This document shows, one piece after another, positions 20,907-28,590 of a stretch of 28,967 nucleotides of DNA; positions within the stretch are counted from its first letter, which is position 1, and every line of letters begins with the position of its first letter. Below the pieces are notes generated by a model that was not told where the DNA came from, ran no database searches, and saw nothing but the letters and a program-made list of their open reading frames with translations. The position numbers were made by a program, and so were the translations under genes. Origin of the DNA: a virus; the IMG/VR virus record IMGVR_UViG_3300028189_000045, positions 1 through 28,967 of that record; one strand, 5' to 3'.

Positions 20907-22499
20907 ATGGCTTTAACACTTGCACAATTACAAGCGAAAGTTGTAAATAATGATGCTGTTAGCATTGGAGTAATAGGAGATTCTACTACTTGTGGTTATG
21001 GTGCAAATCCTGGGTCCGTAATATGGGCTGGAGATGATACTGCACATGGTTTTAACAATACTGGATGGGGTCCAAACTGGACAGATTTAGGGGAGGGATT
21101 ATTAATTACTATAATTAGTTATTTTACCTCCCCAGAGACCATGGCAAATGTTGACATTGGAAGTCCAGCAAGATTATTAAAGACTGCCTTGGTTGCAAGA
21201 AATGCTTCTTCTGAGGTATACAACTATGGGTATTCAGGATATGATGCTGACTTTGTTTTAAGTCAAGATACAGTTGGTAAGCTAGCACTAAGAGTCCCTA
21301 AGCCTGATGCAGTGTTTGTTAATATTGGGATAAACTCAGCAAAAGTTGGGTCTTCTGATTTGCCAGCACTAACTTCTATCATGGCAGATATAACAGCAAA
21401 CGATATGCTTCCAATACTCGTTCTTGGTCATAATGTAGGAAATTGGAATACTGGTGACCCATCCACATGGAGTCCAATGTCATTCTGGTGGTCTACTTAC
21501 AGACCTGATGTCAAAGGACTTAGAGACTCTGGAGGATATGACTTTCTTGATATGGGTACAGATATACAATCATTAGATACTACATTATTATATGACCCAT
21601 TTCATCCAACGAATAAGGGTTATGTTGATATAGCACAAGGGTACATTACAACCATTGGTGGTCAAGCAACAGAGATACCTGAAGTTGGTGTAGAGCCTCC
21701 TTTGCCTACTCCGACAGAAGATGCAGTTAGACTAAATGATGGAAGAACTTACTCATTAGCTATGGATGCAACAGAAGCATTTAAGTTTAAGGTTTCTGAT
21801 GGAAATACCTATTCATTACCTTTATCTATTATTACAGTGCTGTATACAAGACTTAAAGTTCAAGCATTAAATCTACTGGCTTCGTTTGGAGAAACTGTAG
21901 AAATTCCAACTGTTCCAACTGTTCCAACTGTTCCAACTGTTCCAACTGATGGATTAATATCTTATTATCCTTTAGAAAATGATGCAGTTGATGTAGTAAG
22001 TGCATTTAATGGTTCAGGGTCAGGTGTTACATACGATGGTGTTAGTGCATACTTTGGTGGTGCTGGAGCAATTACATTGGATTCTGGATTATCAATAGTT
22101 GGAGATTCAACAATTAGTCTATGGATTAAAGGAACAGTAGGTATGCCTATTGGTAGATATGATATAACTAGCTACCATATGTATTTTTCAGGTAGCACTG
22201 TATATGGTGGGTATACTGGTGCTTATTCATTTACACTAAATAACCCGACTGATACTTGGAGTAATATAACTATATTCACTAGCAGCACTGGCTCAAAGAT
22301 GTATCAAAATGGTGTTCTATGTACGGCACTTACTCAATCTACATTAGAGTCTCAATTAGGTAATATTAAACTAGGTTCAAATAGCACTGGTCTTTATGAT
22401 TTTGTAGGCAACATGGCAAGACTTAGATTTTATAACCGAGAGATAACAGAAGCAGAAGCATTAACTATATACAATACAGAGGCATCCCTATATGTATAG
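20907..22499 (+). CDS. SGNH-hydrolase tailspike-like protein with LamG domain
   Basis: A 530-residue protein. Residues 1-250 are an SGNH (GDSL) esterase: VIGDSTTCGYG with Ser26, YNYGYSGYDA with Gly111, VFVNIGINSAK with Asn143, and YDPFHPTNKGY with Asp230 and His233. These form the SGNH catalytic set. A linker of about 95 residues (including RLNDGRTYSLAMDATEA and SDGNTYSLPLSI) ends in an exact VPT repeat, followed by a LamG-like domain (349-530: ISYYPLENDAVD, MYQNGVLC, ARLRFYNREITEAE). In phages such enzymes deacetylate or otherwise modify capsule or O-antigen during adsorption. Its start (GGAGTGGACAG site) lies 10 bp after the fibre gene. Confidence 0.8.
   Translation: MALTLAQLQAKVVNNDAVSIGVIGDSTTCGYGANPGSVIWAGDDTAHGFNNTGWGPNWTDLGEGLLITIISYFTSPETMANVDIGSPARLLKTALVARNASSEVYNYGYSGYDADFVLSQDTVGKLALRVPKPDAVFVNIGINSAKVGSSDLPALTSIMADITANDMLPILVLGHNVGNWNTGDPSTWSPMSFWWSTYRPDVKGLRDSGGYDFLDMGTDIQSLDTTLLYDPFHPTNKGYVDIAQGYITTIGGQATEIPEVGVEPPLPTPTEDAVRLNDGRTYSLAMDATEAFKFKVSDGNTYSLPLSIITVLYTRLKVQALNLLASFGETVEIPTVPTVPTVPTVPTDGLISYYPLENDAVDVVSAFNGSGSGVTYDGVSAYFGGAGAITLDSGLSIVGDSTISLWIKGTVGMPIGRYDITSYHMYFSGSTVYGGYTGAYSFTLNNPTDTWSNITIFTSSTGSKMYQNGVLCTALTQSTLESQLGNIKLGSNSTGLYDFVGNMARLRFYNREITEAEALTIYNTEASLYV
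21906..21947 (+). repeat. Tandem 9-bp repeat coding for (Pro-Thr-Val)
   Basis: Four perfect copies of CCAACTGTT plus a partial copy encode the VPTVPT linker between the esterase and LamG domains. Identical codons in each copy suggest recent slippage and a length that can vary. Confidence 0.85.
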
Positions 22500-22534
22500 G
22501 TTGGTGTCTATAGATATTAATACTAGGGTTTAAA

Positions 22535-22693
22535 ATGAAATTATGTTCAAGATGTATTCAACTAACTGGCTTAACGATAGAATTTCCAATAGCACTTAAA
22601 GTTCACACTGGCTGTGATGTATGCAAGTCTGAAGTAAAGAAGAGTTTCGATATAATAGCTGTTATAGAACAAGCTGTAATAGTTAAAGGATAA
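22535..22693 (+). CDS. Small CxxC...CxxC zinc-ribbon-like protein (52 aa)
   Basis: The open frame starts MKLCSRCIQLTGLTIEFP, has a second pair in HTGCDVCKSEVK and ends VIEQAVIVKG. The two CxxC pairs 23 residues apart suggest a zinc ribbon. AGGG precedes the ATG, and AAAGGAT at its end serves the holin-like gene. Role unknown. Confidence 0.6.
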   Translation: MKLCSRCIQLTGLTIEFPIALKVHTGCDVCKSEVKKSFDIIAVIEQAVIVKG

Positions 22694-22696
22694 GAA

Positions 22697-23065
22697 ATGG
22701 GTTTCATGGATATATTTTCAACCAGCTCTATAGACACTGCGGTTAATGCAATAGTATCTACTGGTGATGCTTTGGTGTTTACGGAAGAAGAGAAGAAAGA
22801 GCTAAATAAGAAAGTTATAGAGTTCAAGTTTGAAACATTGACTAAGAATGGTAACTTCCAACTTGCTCAGAGATACTTAGCTGTATTGTTTGCTGTAAAC
22901 TTCTTTGCTGCATTCTGGGTAGGTGTATTTATATACTTCTTTAATGAGTCAAAACTAGATGGATATATGCAACTTGTAGCAGTCTTTAACTTAGGTTGGA
23001 TAGCAATGGCTATATTTAGTTTCTATTACTCTGGTGGATTTATTAAGTCATTCAAGAGTAAGTAA
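22697..23065 (+). CDS. Holin-like membrane protein (122 aa)
   Basis: It starts MGFMDIFSTSSIDTAVNAIV. A charged helix with TEEEKKELNKKVIEFKFETL is followed by two hydrophobic segments (YLAVLFAVNFFAAFWVGVFI at about 60-80 and LVAVFNLGWIAMAIFSFYYS at about 92-111) and a basic tail SFKSK. This plan resembles the holins related to gene-transfer-agent 3TM holins. It would open the inner membrane for the endolysin encoded 2 kb downstream. Family assignment is from layout; the gene order supports it. Confidence 0.6.
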   Translation: MGFMDIFSTSSIDTAVNAIVSTGDALVFTEEEKKELNKKVIEFKFETLTKNGNFQLAQRYLAVLFAVNFFAAFWVGVFIYFFNESKLDGYMQLVAVFNLGWIAMAIFSFYYSGGFIKSFKSK

Positions 23066-23174
23066 TGAATTTTGAAGCAATGGCAGCTATAGAGCTGATT
23101 TAGCTCACGAAGAGTACGCTAAAGAGATTAGAAATTGTAGAGAACGTATAATAGTTTTAGAAACCTTAAAATAA
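23065..23174 (+). pseudogene. Frameshifted tiny ORF after the holin-like gene
   Basis: An ATG overlapping the holin stop (TAATG) opens MNFEAMAAIELI and then stops. In the -1 frame the sequence continues in protein-like style as DLAHEEYAKEIRNCRERIIV and ends LETLK. One missing base would join them into a helical protein of about 36 residues. A perfect GAGCT-GATTT-AGCTC hairpin covers the stop (23092-23106). It could be a decayed gene, a frameshift signal or a sequence error. Confidence 0.4.
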
Positions 23175-23185
23175 TATGGTATAAT
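23175..23185 (+). promoter_or_regulatory. Promoter box TATGGTATAAT before the lysis/envelope genes
   Basis: Exact repeat of the 11-mer at 12428 and 16206, 27 bp before the ATG at 23213. It would give separate expression of the spanin-like, PstS-like, barrel and endolysin genes. Confidence 0.55.
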
Positions 23186-23212
23186 TACGATAATAAACCC
23201 AAAAGGTGTATC

Positions 23213-23599
23213 ATGAGTGATGAGACTAATTTAAAGATCCTTGAAGCATTAGGTAGGCTCGAAGGAACTATCGGTGAGCACAGAAAAGAAGAGAAACGTT
23301 CTCCAATCCCTAATGTTATTAGAGGGGAACTCCTAGCTGCATTAGTATTACCTATTGTATCAATCATAGGTGTATACATAGATATTAACACAAGGCTAGT
23401 TATTATAGAGTCTGCTGCAGATATCGCTAATAAAGAGATAGTCAGAAACTCAGATTACCATGATAGTATTGATACGAGAACAGCAGCATTAGATGCTGAA
23501 CTTATAAAACTGAATGCGAGTTTAGTAGACCTTACTTCAACAACTTCTCAATCAATGATGAATGTTGGTAGAAGATTAAGAGCACTGGAGAAAAAATGA
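23213..23599 (+). CDS. Membrane-anchored coiled-coil protein, possible spanin (128 aa)
   Basis: Starts MSDETNLKILEALGRLEGTI. After 35 polar residues comes one transmembrane helix (LLAALVLPIVSIIGVYI, about 40-57), then a long helical, heptad-rich part (ALDAELIKLNASLVDLTSTT) ending RRLRALEKK. The plan (short cytoplasmic head, one helix, coiled periplasmic domain) fits an inner-membrane spanin or a holin accessory. No partner lipoprotein is evident. It overlaps the next gene by ATGA. Confidence 0.55.
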   Translation: MSDETNLKILEALGRLEGTIGEHRKEEKRSPIPNVIRGELLAALVLPIVSIIGVYIDINTRLVIIESAADIANKEIVRNSDYHDSIDTRTAALDAELIKLNASLVDLTSTTSQSMMNVGRRLRALEKK

Positions 23600-24015
23600 T
23601 TAAGCTATTATTACCACTATTACTATCATTAAACTTATTAGCAGAATCTCTATCAGACTATATTGGCAGTACTGAAGCTGTAGCTAATGAGATGGATGCA
23701 ATTGAGCTATCTGTTTATGAACTCAACTATATGTACTTAGGTAAATTAACTCACTGGAGTGATGGAAGTGAAGTAACAATACTTGTTAGAGACTTGGATA
23801 GCTATACACAGAAGAACTTCATAGTATCAATGCTAGGTGTATCAATAGCTAGATACAAAGAGATAATAGCATCCACTAAGAGCATAAAGACAATTAGTAA
23901 TAAAGTGCTAGTACCTGAAATGATAAAGCATCAAGGTACACTCACTATAATAAGTAGTGATGAATTGTATCTATGTACAGAAAATGGGTTAGTTAAAGTG
24001 GAGATAATTGAATGA
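23596..24015 (+). CDS. PstS-like short periplasmic substrate-binding protein
   Basis: A 139-residue protein with a signal peptide (MIKLLLPLLLSLNLLAES) and a domain like the short phosphate-binding PBP proteins of proteobacteria: NYMYLGKLTHWSDGSEV matches 'IFLGK...WPDG', then RDLDSYTQKNFIVSMLGVS matches 'RxxFxxxxLGxS', and HQGTLTIIS matches the final 'GxIGYI'. Host relatives are usually about 140 aa and often neighbour porin-like genes. Here the next gene is an outer-membrane barrel, overlapping by ATGA. The usual phosphate-binding residues cannot be confirmed by eye, so ligand binding is uncertain. A phosphate-related or envelope-modifying role during infection is inferred. Confidence 0.6.
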   Translation: MIKLLLPLLLSLNLLAESLSDYIGSTEAVANEMDAIELSVYELNYMYLGKLTHWSDGSEVTILVRDLDSYTQKNFIVSMLGVSIARYKEIIASTKSIKTISNKVLVPEMIKHQGTLTIISSDELYLCTENGLVKVEIIE

Positions 24016-25157
24016 AACATTTATTACTCGCAACACTGCTAACACCAGCTATCCTTATAGCGAACGATTACCTAACAGGAAACCTAGAGCTTACAGCTGT
24101 TAATACATACTCCAAGCCTATCGAGAAGTCATTTCATGTAAATGAGAATCCATTAAGAGCTGTAATCACATTAAATGGGGGATACAGTCTAGGTAGCTTT
24201 GACTTAGAGGCTAGAGTATCAAACAGAATGGATGACACATACATAGAGAAAGCATCTATTGCTTATTCTGGAAGAAATGGTAACCATGTTTATAAGACAG
24301 AGGTTGGTACTATAGATACTTTCCAAGGTGTATTTGAAAATACTAAAACTGCTAACGAACAAAACCCTTTCATATTCAAGAATCATGGTGTATATAACAA
24401 TGAGTTCCTTGAAGGGTACTTATCTACTACATTAGGTATTCAACAAACATACTCATACCTACCCAATGGTAAGTATATACTTACTGCTAAATATTCACTT
24501 ACACAAGCTAGAGAGTTAGGTGAGGATAGAGCAGAAGGGTCATTCTACGGCTATAATAGCCAATATGTAGACCTAGATTATACCGAGTCTATTCAATCAA
24601 TAGATTTACATCTAATATACAAAGACCATTTCTCTTTATTTTTAAATAAGGCTAGAATACCTGTTGGAGTCAATCCTACTGAGGGTACTCCAACTAGTGA
24701 TTTTGATAGGTATATGTTATACCTCGCAGATAAAGACTCCTCCGTATTTGCTCCTAAGAGCGACTTCCTTATAGACATAGATAGAATAGGTATAATAGGT
24801 AGTAATAAATATCTTACATATGGGTATGAAGCATTCCATATGTACATGGAAAATGAAGACATAGATGTTAGTTACCACACTATAGGTCAAATGCATTATC
24901 TTGCTACGTACTTAACTGACACCATCACACCATACGTATCTTATGGTAGTTCTTTAAATAGTAAGAAATATTCTAGGTTATATGAAGATTACAGTGCAGG
25001 TGTTAGGTATGTGTATAATAAGCATGTAACAGGTCTTGTTGAATGGAAACAATCTAGTTGGATTCAACATAAGACTTTTAAGGAACACAAAGAGTACTTA
25101 TCCCAAGACTCAAGACATATAGAGCTTATTAGCGCTCGATTAATACTAAGTTTCTAG
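24012..25157 (+). CDS. Outer-membrane beta-barrel (porin-like) protein
   Basis: A 381-residue protein with a signal peptide (MKHLLLATLLTPAILIAND). The chain alternates polar and hydrophobic residues in strands typical of barrels (LRAVITLNGGYSLGSFDLEA; KYILTAKYSLTQARELG; LTYGYEAFHMYMENEDID; ITPYVSYGSSLNSKKYSRLY) and ends in LISARLILSF, the C-terminal aromatic signal for outer-membrane insertion. There is no plug domain or TonB box. It is translationally coupled to the PstS-like gene. Barrels of this type in bacteria move anions or small solutes; in a phage it might change uptake, block the receptor against rival phages or assist lysis. Confidence 0.7.
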   Translation: MKHLLLATLLTPAILIANDYLTGNLELTAVNTYSKPIEKSFHVNENPLRAVITLNGGYSLGSFDLEARVSNRMDDTYIEKASIAYSGRNGNHVYKTEVGTIDTFQGVFENTKTANEQNPFIFKNHGVYNNEFLEGYLSTTLGIQQTYSYLPNGKYILTAKYSLTQARELGEDRAEGSFYGYNSQYVDLDYTESIQSIDLHLIYKDHFSLFLNKARIPVGVNPTEGTPTSDFDRYMLYLADKDSSVFAPKSDFLIDIDRIGIIGSNKYLTYGYEAFHMYMENEDIDVSYHTIGQMHYLATYLTDTITPYVSYGSSLNSKKYSRLYEDYSAGVRYVYNKHVTGLVEWKQSSWIQHKTFKEHKEYLSQDSRHIELISARLILSF

Positions 25158-25165
25158 GAGAGTAA

Positions 25166-25582
25166 ATGAAAAGTAAGAAGTTTAAGATACATGAGTTAGT
25201 TCCACTACCACTATATAATAATATAAAAGAAGACATTCTTTGGAAGCTCCTAGATGATACTTTGCTTCTTACGATAGATGCTATTAAAGAAAAGTTCCCA
25301 AACGGTTCAATGACTATTAACAACTATAAGTGGGGTGGAGATAGAGGCTGGAGCGGTCTTAGAACTAAAGACTCTCAATACTATTCAGAAGGTTCTCAAC
25401 ACTCAATAGGTAAAGCTATAGACTGTATCTTCTCTGAGTATACTACAGATGAAGTTAGAGACTATATCCTGTATCATCAGGATGAGTTTCCATATATAGG
25501 TGGCATAGAGATGGGTGTATCTTGGTTACATTTAGATGTAAGACCAAGAACAAATGAGAAGATTAATCTCTTCTATAAATAA
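25166..25582 (+). CDS. Peptidase M15 family endolysin
   Basis: A 138-residue zinc peptidase with both M15 motifs: EGSQHSIGKAIDCIF (SxHxxGxAxD, zinc ligands His79 and Asp86) and VSWLHLDVRPR (WxHxD, with His122). The family cuts the peptide stem of peptidoglycan (D-Ala or L-Ala-D-Glu bonds). It lacks a signal peptide, so it should need the holin-like protein for release. GGAG lies before the start, eight bases after the barrel stop. Confidence 0.85.
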   Translation: MKSKKFKIHELVPLPLYNNIKEDILWKLLDDTLLLTIDAIKEKFPNGSMTINNYKWGGDRGWSGLRTKDSQYYSEGSQHSIGKAIDCIFSEYTTDEVRDYILYHQDEFPYIGGIEMGVSWLHLDVRPRTNEKINLFYK

Positions 25583-25591
25583 GGATAGGGT

Positions 25592-27535
25592 ATGGAAAAA
25601 GAGCAAATTAGTAAAGTACTATTACACGCAAAAGCTGACTATAAAGGCAGTGAAGTATCTAAGAATGAAAATGATAAACTAATTAGCAAATGGGAGAGTG
25701 TCAAAGACTCTAAACTCTATGGCACAGAAGTAGATCATAAAAGTAAGTATGTTAGTGATTTAACTGAAAATTTATTAGATTGGCAAATACCCTCTATTGT
25801 AGATCCATTTACTAGCTCTAAAGACCTTATTAATGCTAAAGCGTTTACTCATGAAGATGATGCAATTGCAGAGCAAGAAGAGGCTGTATTAAGTTATCAG
25901 GTTATACAAAGAATGGATCACTTTTCATTTATGACAGATCTAGTTACGTATATAGCTGAAAAAGGGACAGCGTTTGTTAAGACTGGTTGGAACTTTAAAG
26001 AAGAAGAACAAGAGATAGAACAACCAGTTATGGCTATTGATCCTATGACAGGTCAACCTGTACAAGTAGGTGTAGAATTAGTTAAGCAAATGGTTACTAC
26101 ATTAAATGAGCCTTTTAGAACGGTTATTGATCCTATAGATATCCGTATGGATCCTACATGTAGCGGTAAAGTTGCTAATGCTTCATTTGTTATTCATGAC
26201 TGGGAGACAGATCTATCTAGCTTACGTAAAGATGGTAGATATAAGAATTTGGATAAGCTAGTTAATCAACTAGAACGTGATGAAACTTATGAACAAAGAG
26301 ATTCAACTGATGATACTTTTAGATTCGAAGATGATATACGTAAGAAATTTATTGTACATGAGTATTGGGGTAACTATGACCTTAATGATGATGGTATTGC
26401 TGAACCTATCGTTATTGCTTGGGTTGGTGATGTTATTATTCGGGAAGAAGATAACCCTCTACCTGGTCAAGAGATACCATTTGAAAAAGCAGTATATAAG
26501 AAAGTACCTGGTTCAATTTGGGGTAAAGCATTAGCTGCTAAGACTGGTAAACGTCAACACATAGATTCAGTACTTCATAGAGGTATCTTTGATGATATGA
26601 AGCTAGCTAATAATGGTCAGACTGGAACTAAGAAAGGCTTCACTGATGAGGCTAACCTTAAGAAGATGAAACAAGGTAAAGACTTTGAGTACAATACTAC
26701 TATGGCAGAGGTATATCAGGATCAATATAGAGGTCTTAATGGATCAGTATTTACTGTACTAGATAGAAACACTCAATCAGCAGAAAGTTCTGTAGGTGTA
26801 AGCCTTATGAATCATGGAGCTGGAGGCAATGCTCTAGGTTCTAGTGCTGCAGCAGTAAATGCTACAACTACTTCATCTGCTAAGAGAGAGATGCACATTA
26901 CTCAAGGTATAGCTGAAGACTGTTTAATTCCTATGCTTAAGAAGTTTAGTACATATAATGCTGAGTTTTTAAGTCCTGAAGAAGTAATGGCTATTACTGA
27001 TAAACCTTATGTAGAGTCTAAGAATGGTAAGCAGTTTGATATTAAGCTTACGTTAGAGTCTGCAGAGACTAGAGCAGCTAAAGCACAGTCTACTGGATTT
27101 GTATTACAAACTATGGGACCTAACATGCCTCAAGCATCTCAACAGAAACTACTTGCTAGATACATGAAGCTCATAGGTGAACCAGATATTGCGTTTGCTA
27201 TTGAAAACCCTGAACCAGATCCTGCTCAAGAACAAGCTCAAGCGTTTGCTGAACAAATGCAGATGCTAGAGATGGAAAAACTTAAAGCACAAATTGCTAA
27301 TGAACAAGCAAAAGGTGAAGAGAATAGAGTTGATATTGAACTTAAGAGAGCTAAGACTAGAGAGATCATGAGTAATTCAGATCTTAAAGATCTTGACTAC
27401 CTTGAAAAGGAACAAGGTATCCCTCATCAAAGAGAGATGGAAAAACAAGGACAACAAGTTGATAAAGAGCTTACAAAGCAACAAATGGCGGATCAAGCTA
27501 GATTAGACGCTGTAAAAAGTAAAGTCGGAGCGTAG
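25592..27535 (+). CDS. Portal protein
   Basis: A 647-residue protein starting MEKEQISKVLLHAKADYKGS, with YVSDLTENLLDWQIPSIVDP, ITYIAEKGTAFVKTG-like text (VTYIAEKGTAFVKTGWNF), FRTVIDPIDIRMDPTCSG, FVIHDWETDLSSL and VHEYWGNYDLNDDG. The order of helical N-terminus, mixed wing and stem, and a long Gln- and Glu-rich C-terminal helix (EQAQAFAEQMQMLEMEKLKA) is that of podovirus portals such as N4 gp59. Portals form the dodecameric ring through which DNA passes and bind the terminase. AAGGATAG precedes the ATG. Confidence 0.75.
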   Translation: MEKEQISKVLLHAKADYKGSEVSKNENDKLISKWESVKDSKLYGTEVDHKSKYVSDLTENLLDWQIPSIVDPFTSSKDLINAKAFTHEDDAIAEQEEAVLSYQVIQRMDHFSFMTDLVTYIAEKGTAFVKTGWNFKEEEQEIEQPVMAIDPMTGQPVQVGVELVKQMVTTLNEPFRTVIDPIDIRMDPTCSGKVANASFVIHDWETDLSSLRKDGRYKNLDKLVNQLERDETYEQRDSTDDTFRFEDDIRKKFIVHEYWGNYDLNDDGIAEPIVIAWVGDVIIREEDNPLPGQEIPFEKAVYKKVPGSIWGKALAAKTGKRQHIDSVLHRGIFDDMKLANNGQTGTKKGFTDEANLKKMKQGKDFEYNTTMAEVYQDQYRGLNGSVFTVLDRNTQSAESSVGVSLMNHGAGGNALGSSAAAVNATTTSSAKREMHITQGIAEDCLIPMLKKFSTYNAEFLSPEEVMAITDKPYVESKNGKQFDIKLTLESAETRAAKAQSTGFVLQTMGPNMPQASQQKLLARYMKLIGEPDIAFAIENPEPDPAQEQAQAFAEQMQMLEMEKLKAQIANEQAKGEENRVDIELKRAKTREIMSNSDLKDLDYLEKEQGIPHQREMEKQGQQVDKELTKQQMADQARLDAVKSKVGA

Positions 27536-27537
27536 TA

Positions 27538-28590
27538 ATGACTACCTTAGATCAAGAGCTATTAGACGTAGCCCTCACAGGGCTTACTAACCAGAAGGTA
27601 ATAGTAGACAATACTTCTAAAACTGTTAAAACATTAGATAGTTCATTGTCTAAATTAACGGCTAAAACGGCTAAAGATCTAGCTGGTTTAGGTAGTAAGT
27701 TAGACGCTGTACAGGCTGAAATGCAGTCTACAGTAACTTCTGAGATGTCTAAGATACCTATACCTAAAGATGGTGTAGACGGTAAATCTATTACTGGTCC
27801 TAAGGGTGATACTGGTGCGTCTATAATAGGCCCAGTTGGTCCCAGTGGTAAAGATGGAAAGAGTATTGTAGGTAAGCAGGGTGTTCCTGGGAAATCTATT
27901 AAGGGTGATCCTGGTAAAGATGGTAAATCCATTAAAGGTGATAAAGGTAAGGCTGGAGCTACTGGTGTAGGTATTAAAGATATCACAGCTACTGAAGATA
28001 AGCTAAAGATCAAACTCACAGATGGTGAAGTCAAAGAAGTGGTTATACCTAAGTGGACTGCACCTGCTACTGGAGTATTTGGACCTACAACTACTAATCC
28101 TGAGATATCTACTCTACGTAACCTAGCTGATACAAATACTAATAATGCTAGTGAAGGTGATGTACTAAGTTTTGTAGGTGGTAAATGGACTAATACTTCT
28201 AGTACTGGCGGTAATGGTAATGGTGGTAATGGTGGTAATGGTGGTAATGGTGGTAATGGTGGTAACGGCAATGGCAATGGCGGTAATGGTAATGGTGGTA
28301 TTGACATAACTCTAAGAAGACGTACTGAGATTGAGAGTATGTTTAAAGTAGCACAATCTACAGCATATAAAGAGCTAACATATACAGGATCTAATATTAC
28401 TAATATAGATGTTTATACTGCAAATGATAAGCTTGTAAAGTTGTTCTCTAAAGTAATAGGGTATAATAACGGTAATATAAGTACAGTTTCCATTACTGAT
28501 GAAGTAAATGGTGGAACACTAAATAGAGTTATTGTTTACGTAGAGGGTAATATATCTAGCGTAACTTCTACTTACACGGAGGGTATCTAA
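27538..28590 (+). CDS. Collagen-like fibre protein with Gly-Asn repeats
   Basis: A 350-residue protein. Residues 1-75 are a helical head (TLDSSLSKLTAKTAKDLAGL). From 79 to 144 there are Gly-X-Y repeats (GKSITGPKGDTGASIIGPVG; GKDGKSIKGDKGKAGATG) that would form a collagen triple helix, then a globular part (KLTDGEVKEVVIPKW) with a 'GDVLSFVGGKW' motif common in phage fibres. A GGNG repeat (224-254) follows, then a C-terminal beta domain (ELTYTGSNITNIDVYT). It probably is a trimeric tail or head fibre. Its start follows the portal stop by two bases, and its stop overlaps the next start as TAATG. Confidence 0.75.
   Translation: MTTLDQELLDVALTGLTNQKVIVDNTSKTVKTLDSSLSKLTAKTAKDLAGLGSKLDAVQAEMQSTVTSEMSKIPIPKDGVDGKSITGPKGDTGASIIGPVGPSGKDGKSIVGKQGVPGKSIKGDPGKDGKSIKGDKGKAGATGVGIKDITATEDKLKIKLTDGEVKEVVIPKWTAPATGVFGPTTTNPEISTLRNLADTNTNNASEGDVLSFVGGKWTNTSSTGGNGNGGNGGNGGNGGNGGNGNGNGGNGNGGIDITLRRRTEIESMFKVAQSTAYKELTYTGSNITNIDVYTANDKLVKLFSKVIGYNNGNISTVSITDEVNGGTLNRVIVYVEGNISSVTSTYTEGI
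28207..28300 (+). repeat. Tandem GGTAATGGT repeat coding for Gly-Gly-Asn-Gly
   Basis: About ten units of 9 bp, some with GGC or AAC variants, encode a flexible Gly/Asn linker in the collagen-like protein. Such repeats change length easily by slippage. Confidence 0.85.

Noticed and set aside
27552-28307. Open frame of 251 codons on the minus strand with long Pro-Leu repeats
   Set aside because: It is the complement of the collagen-like and Gly-Asn repeats; no stop appears because of the repeat, and no start signals exist.
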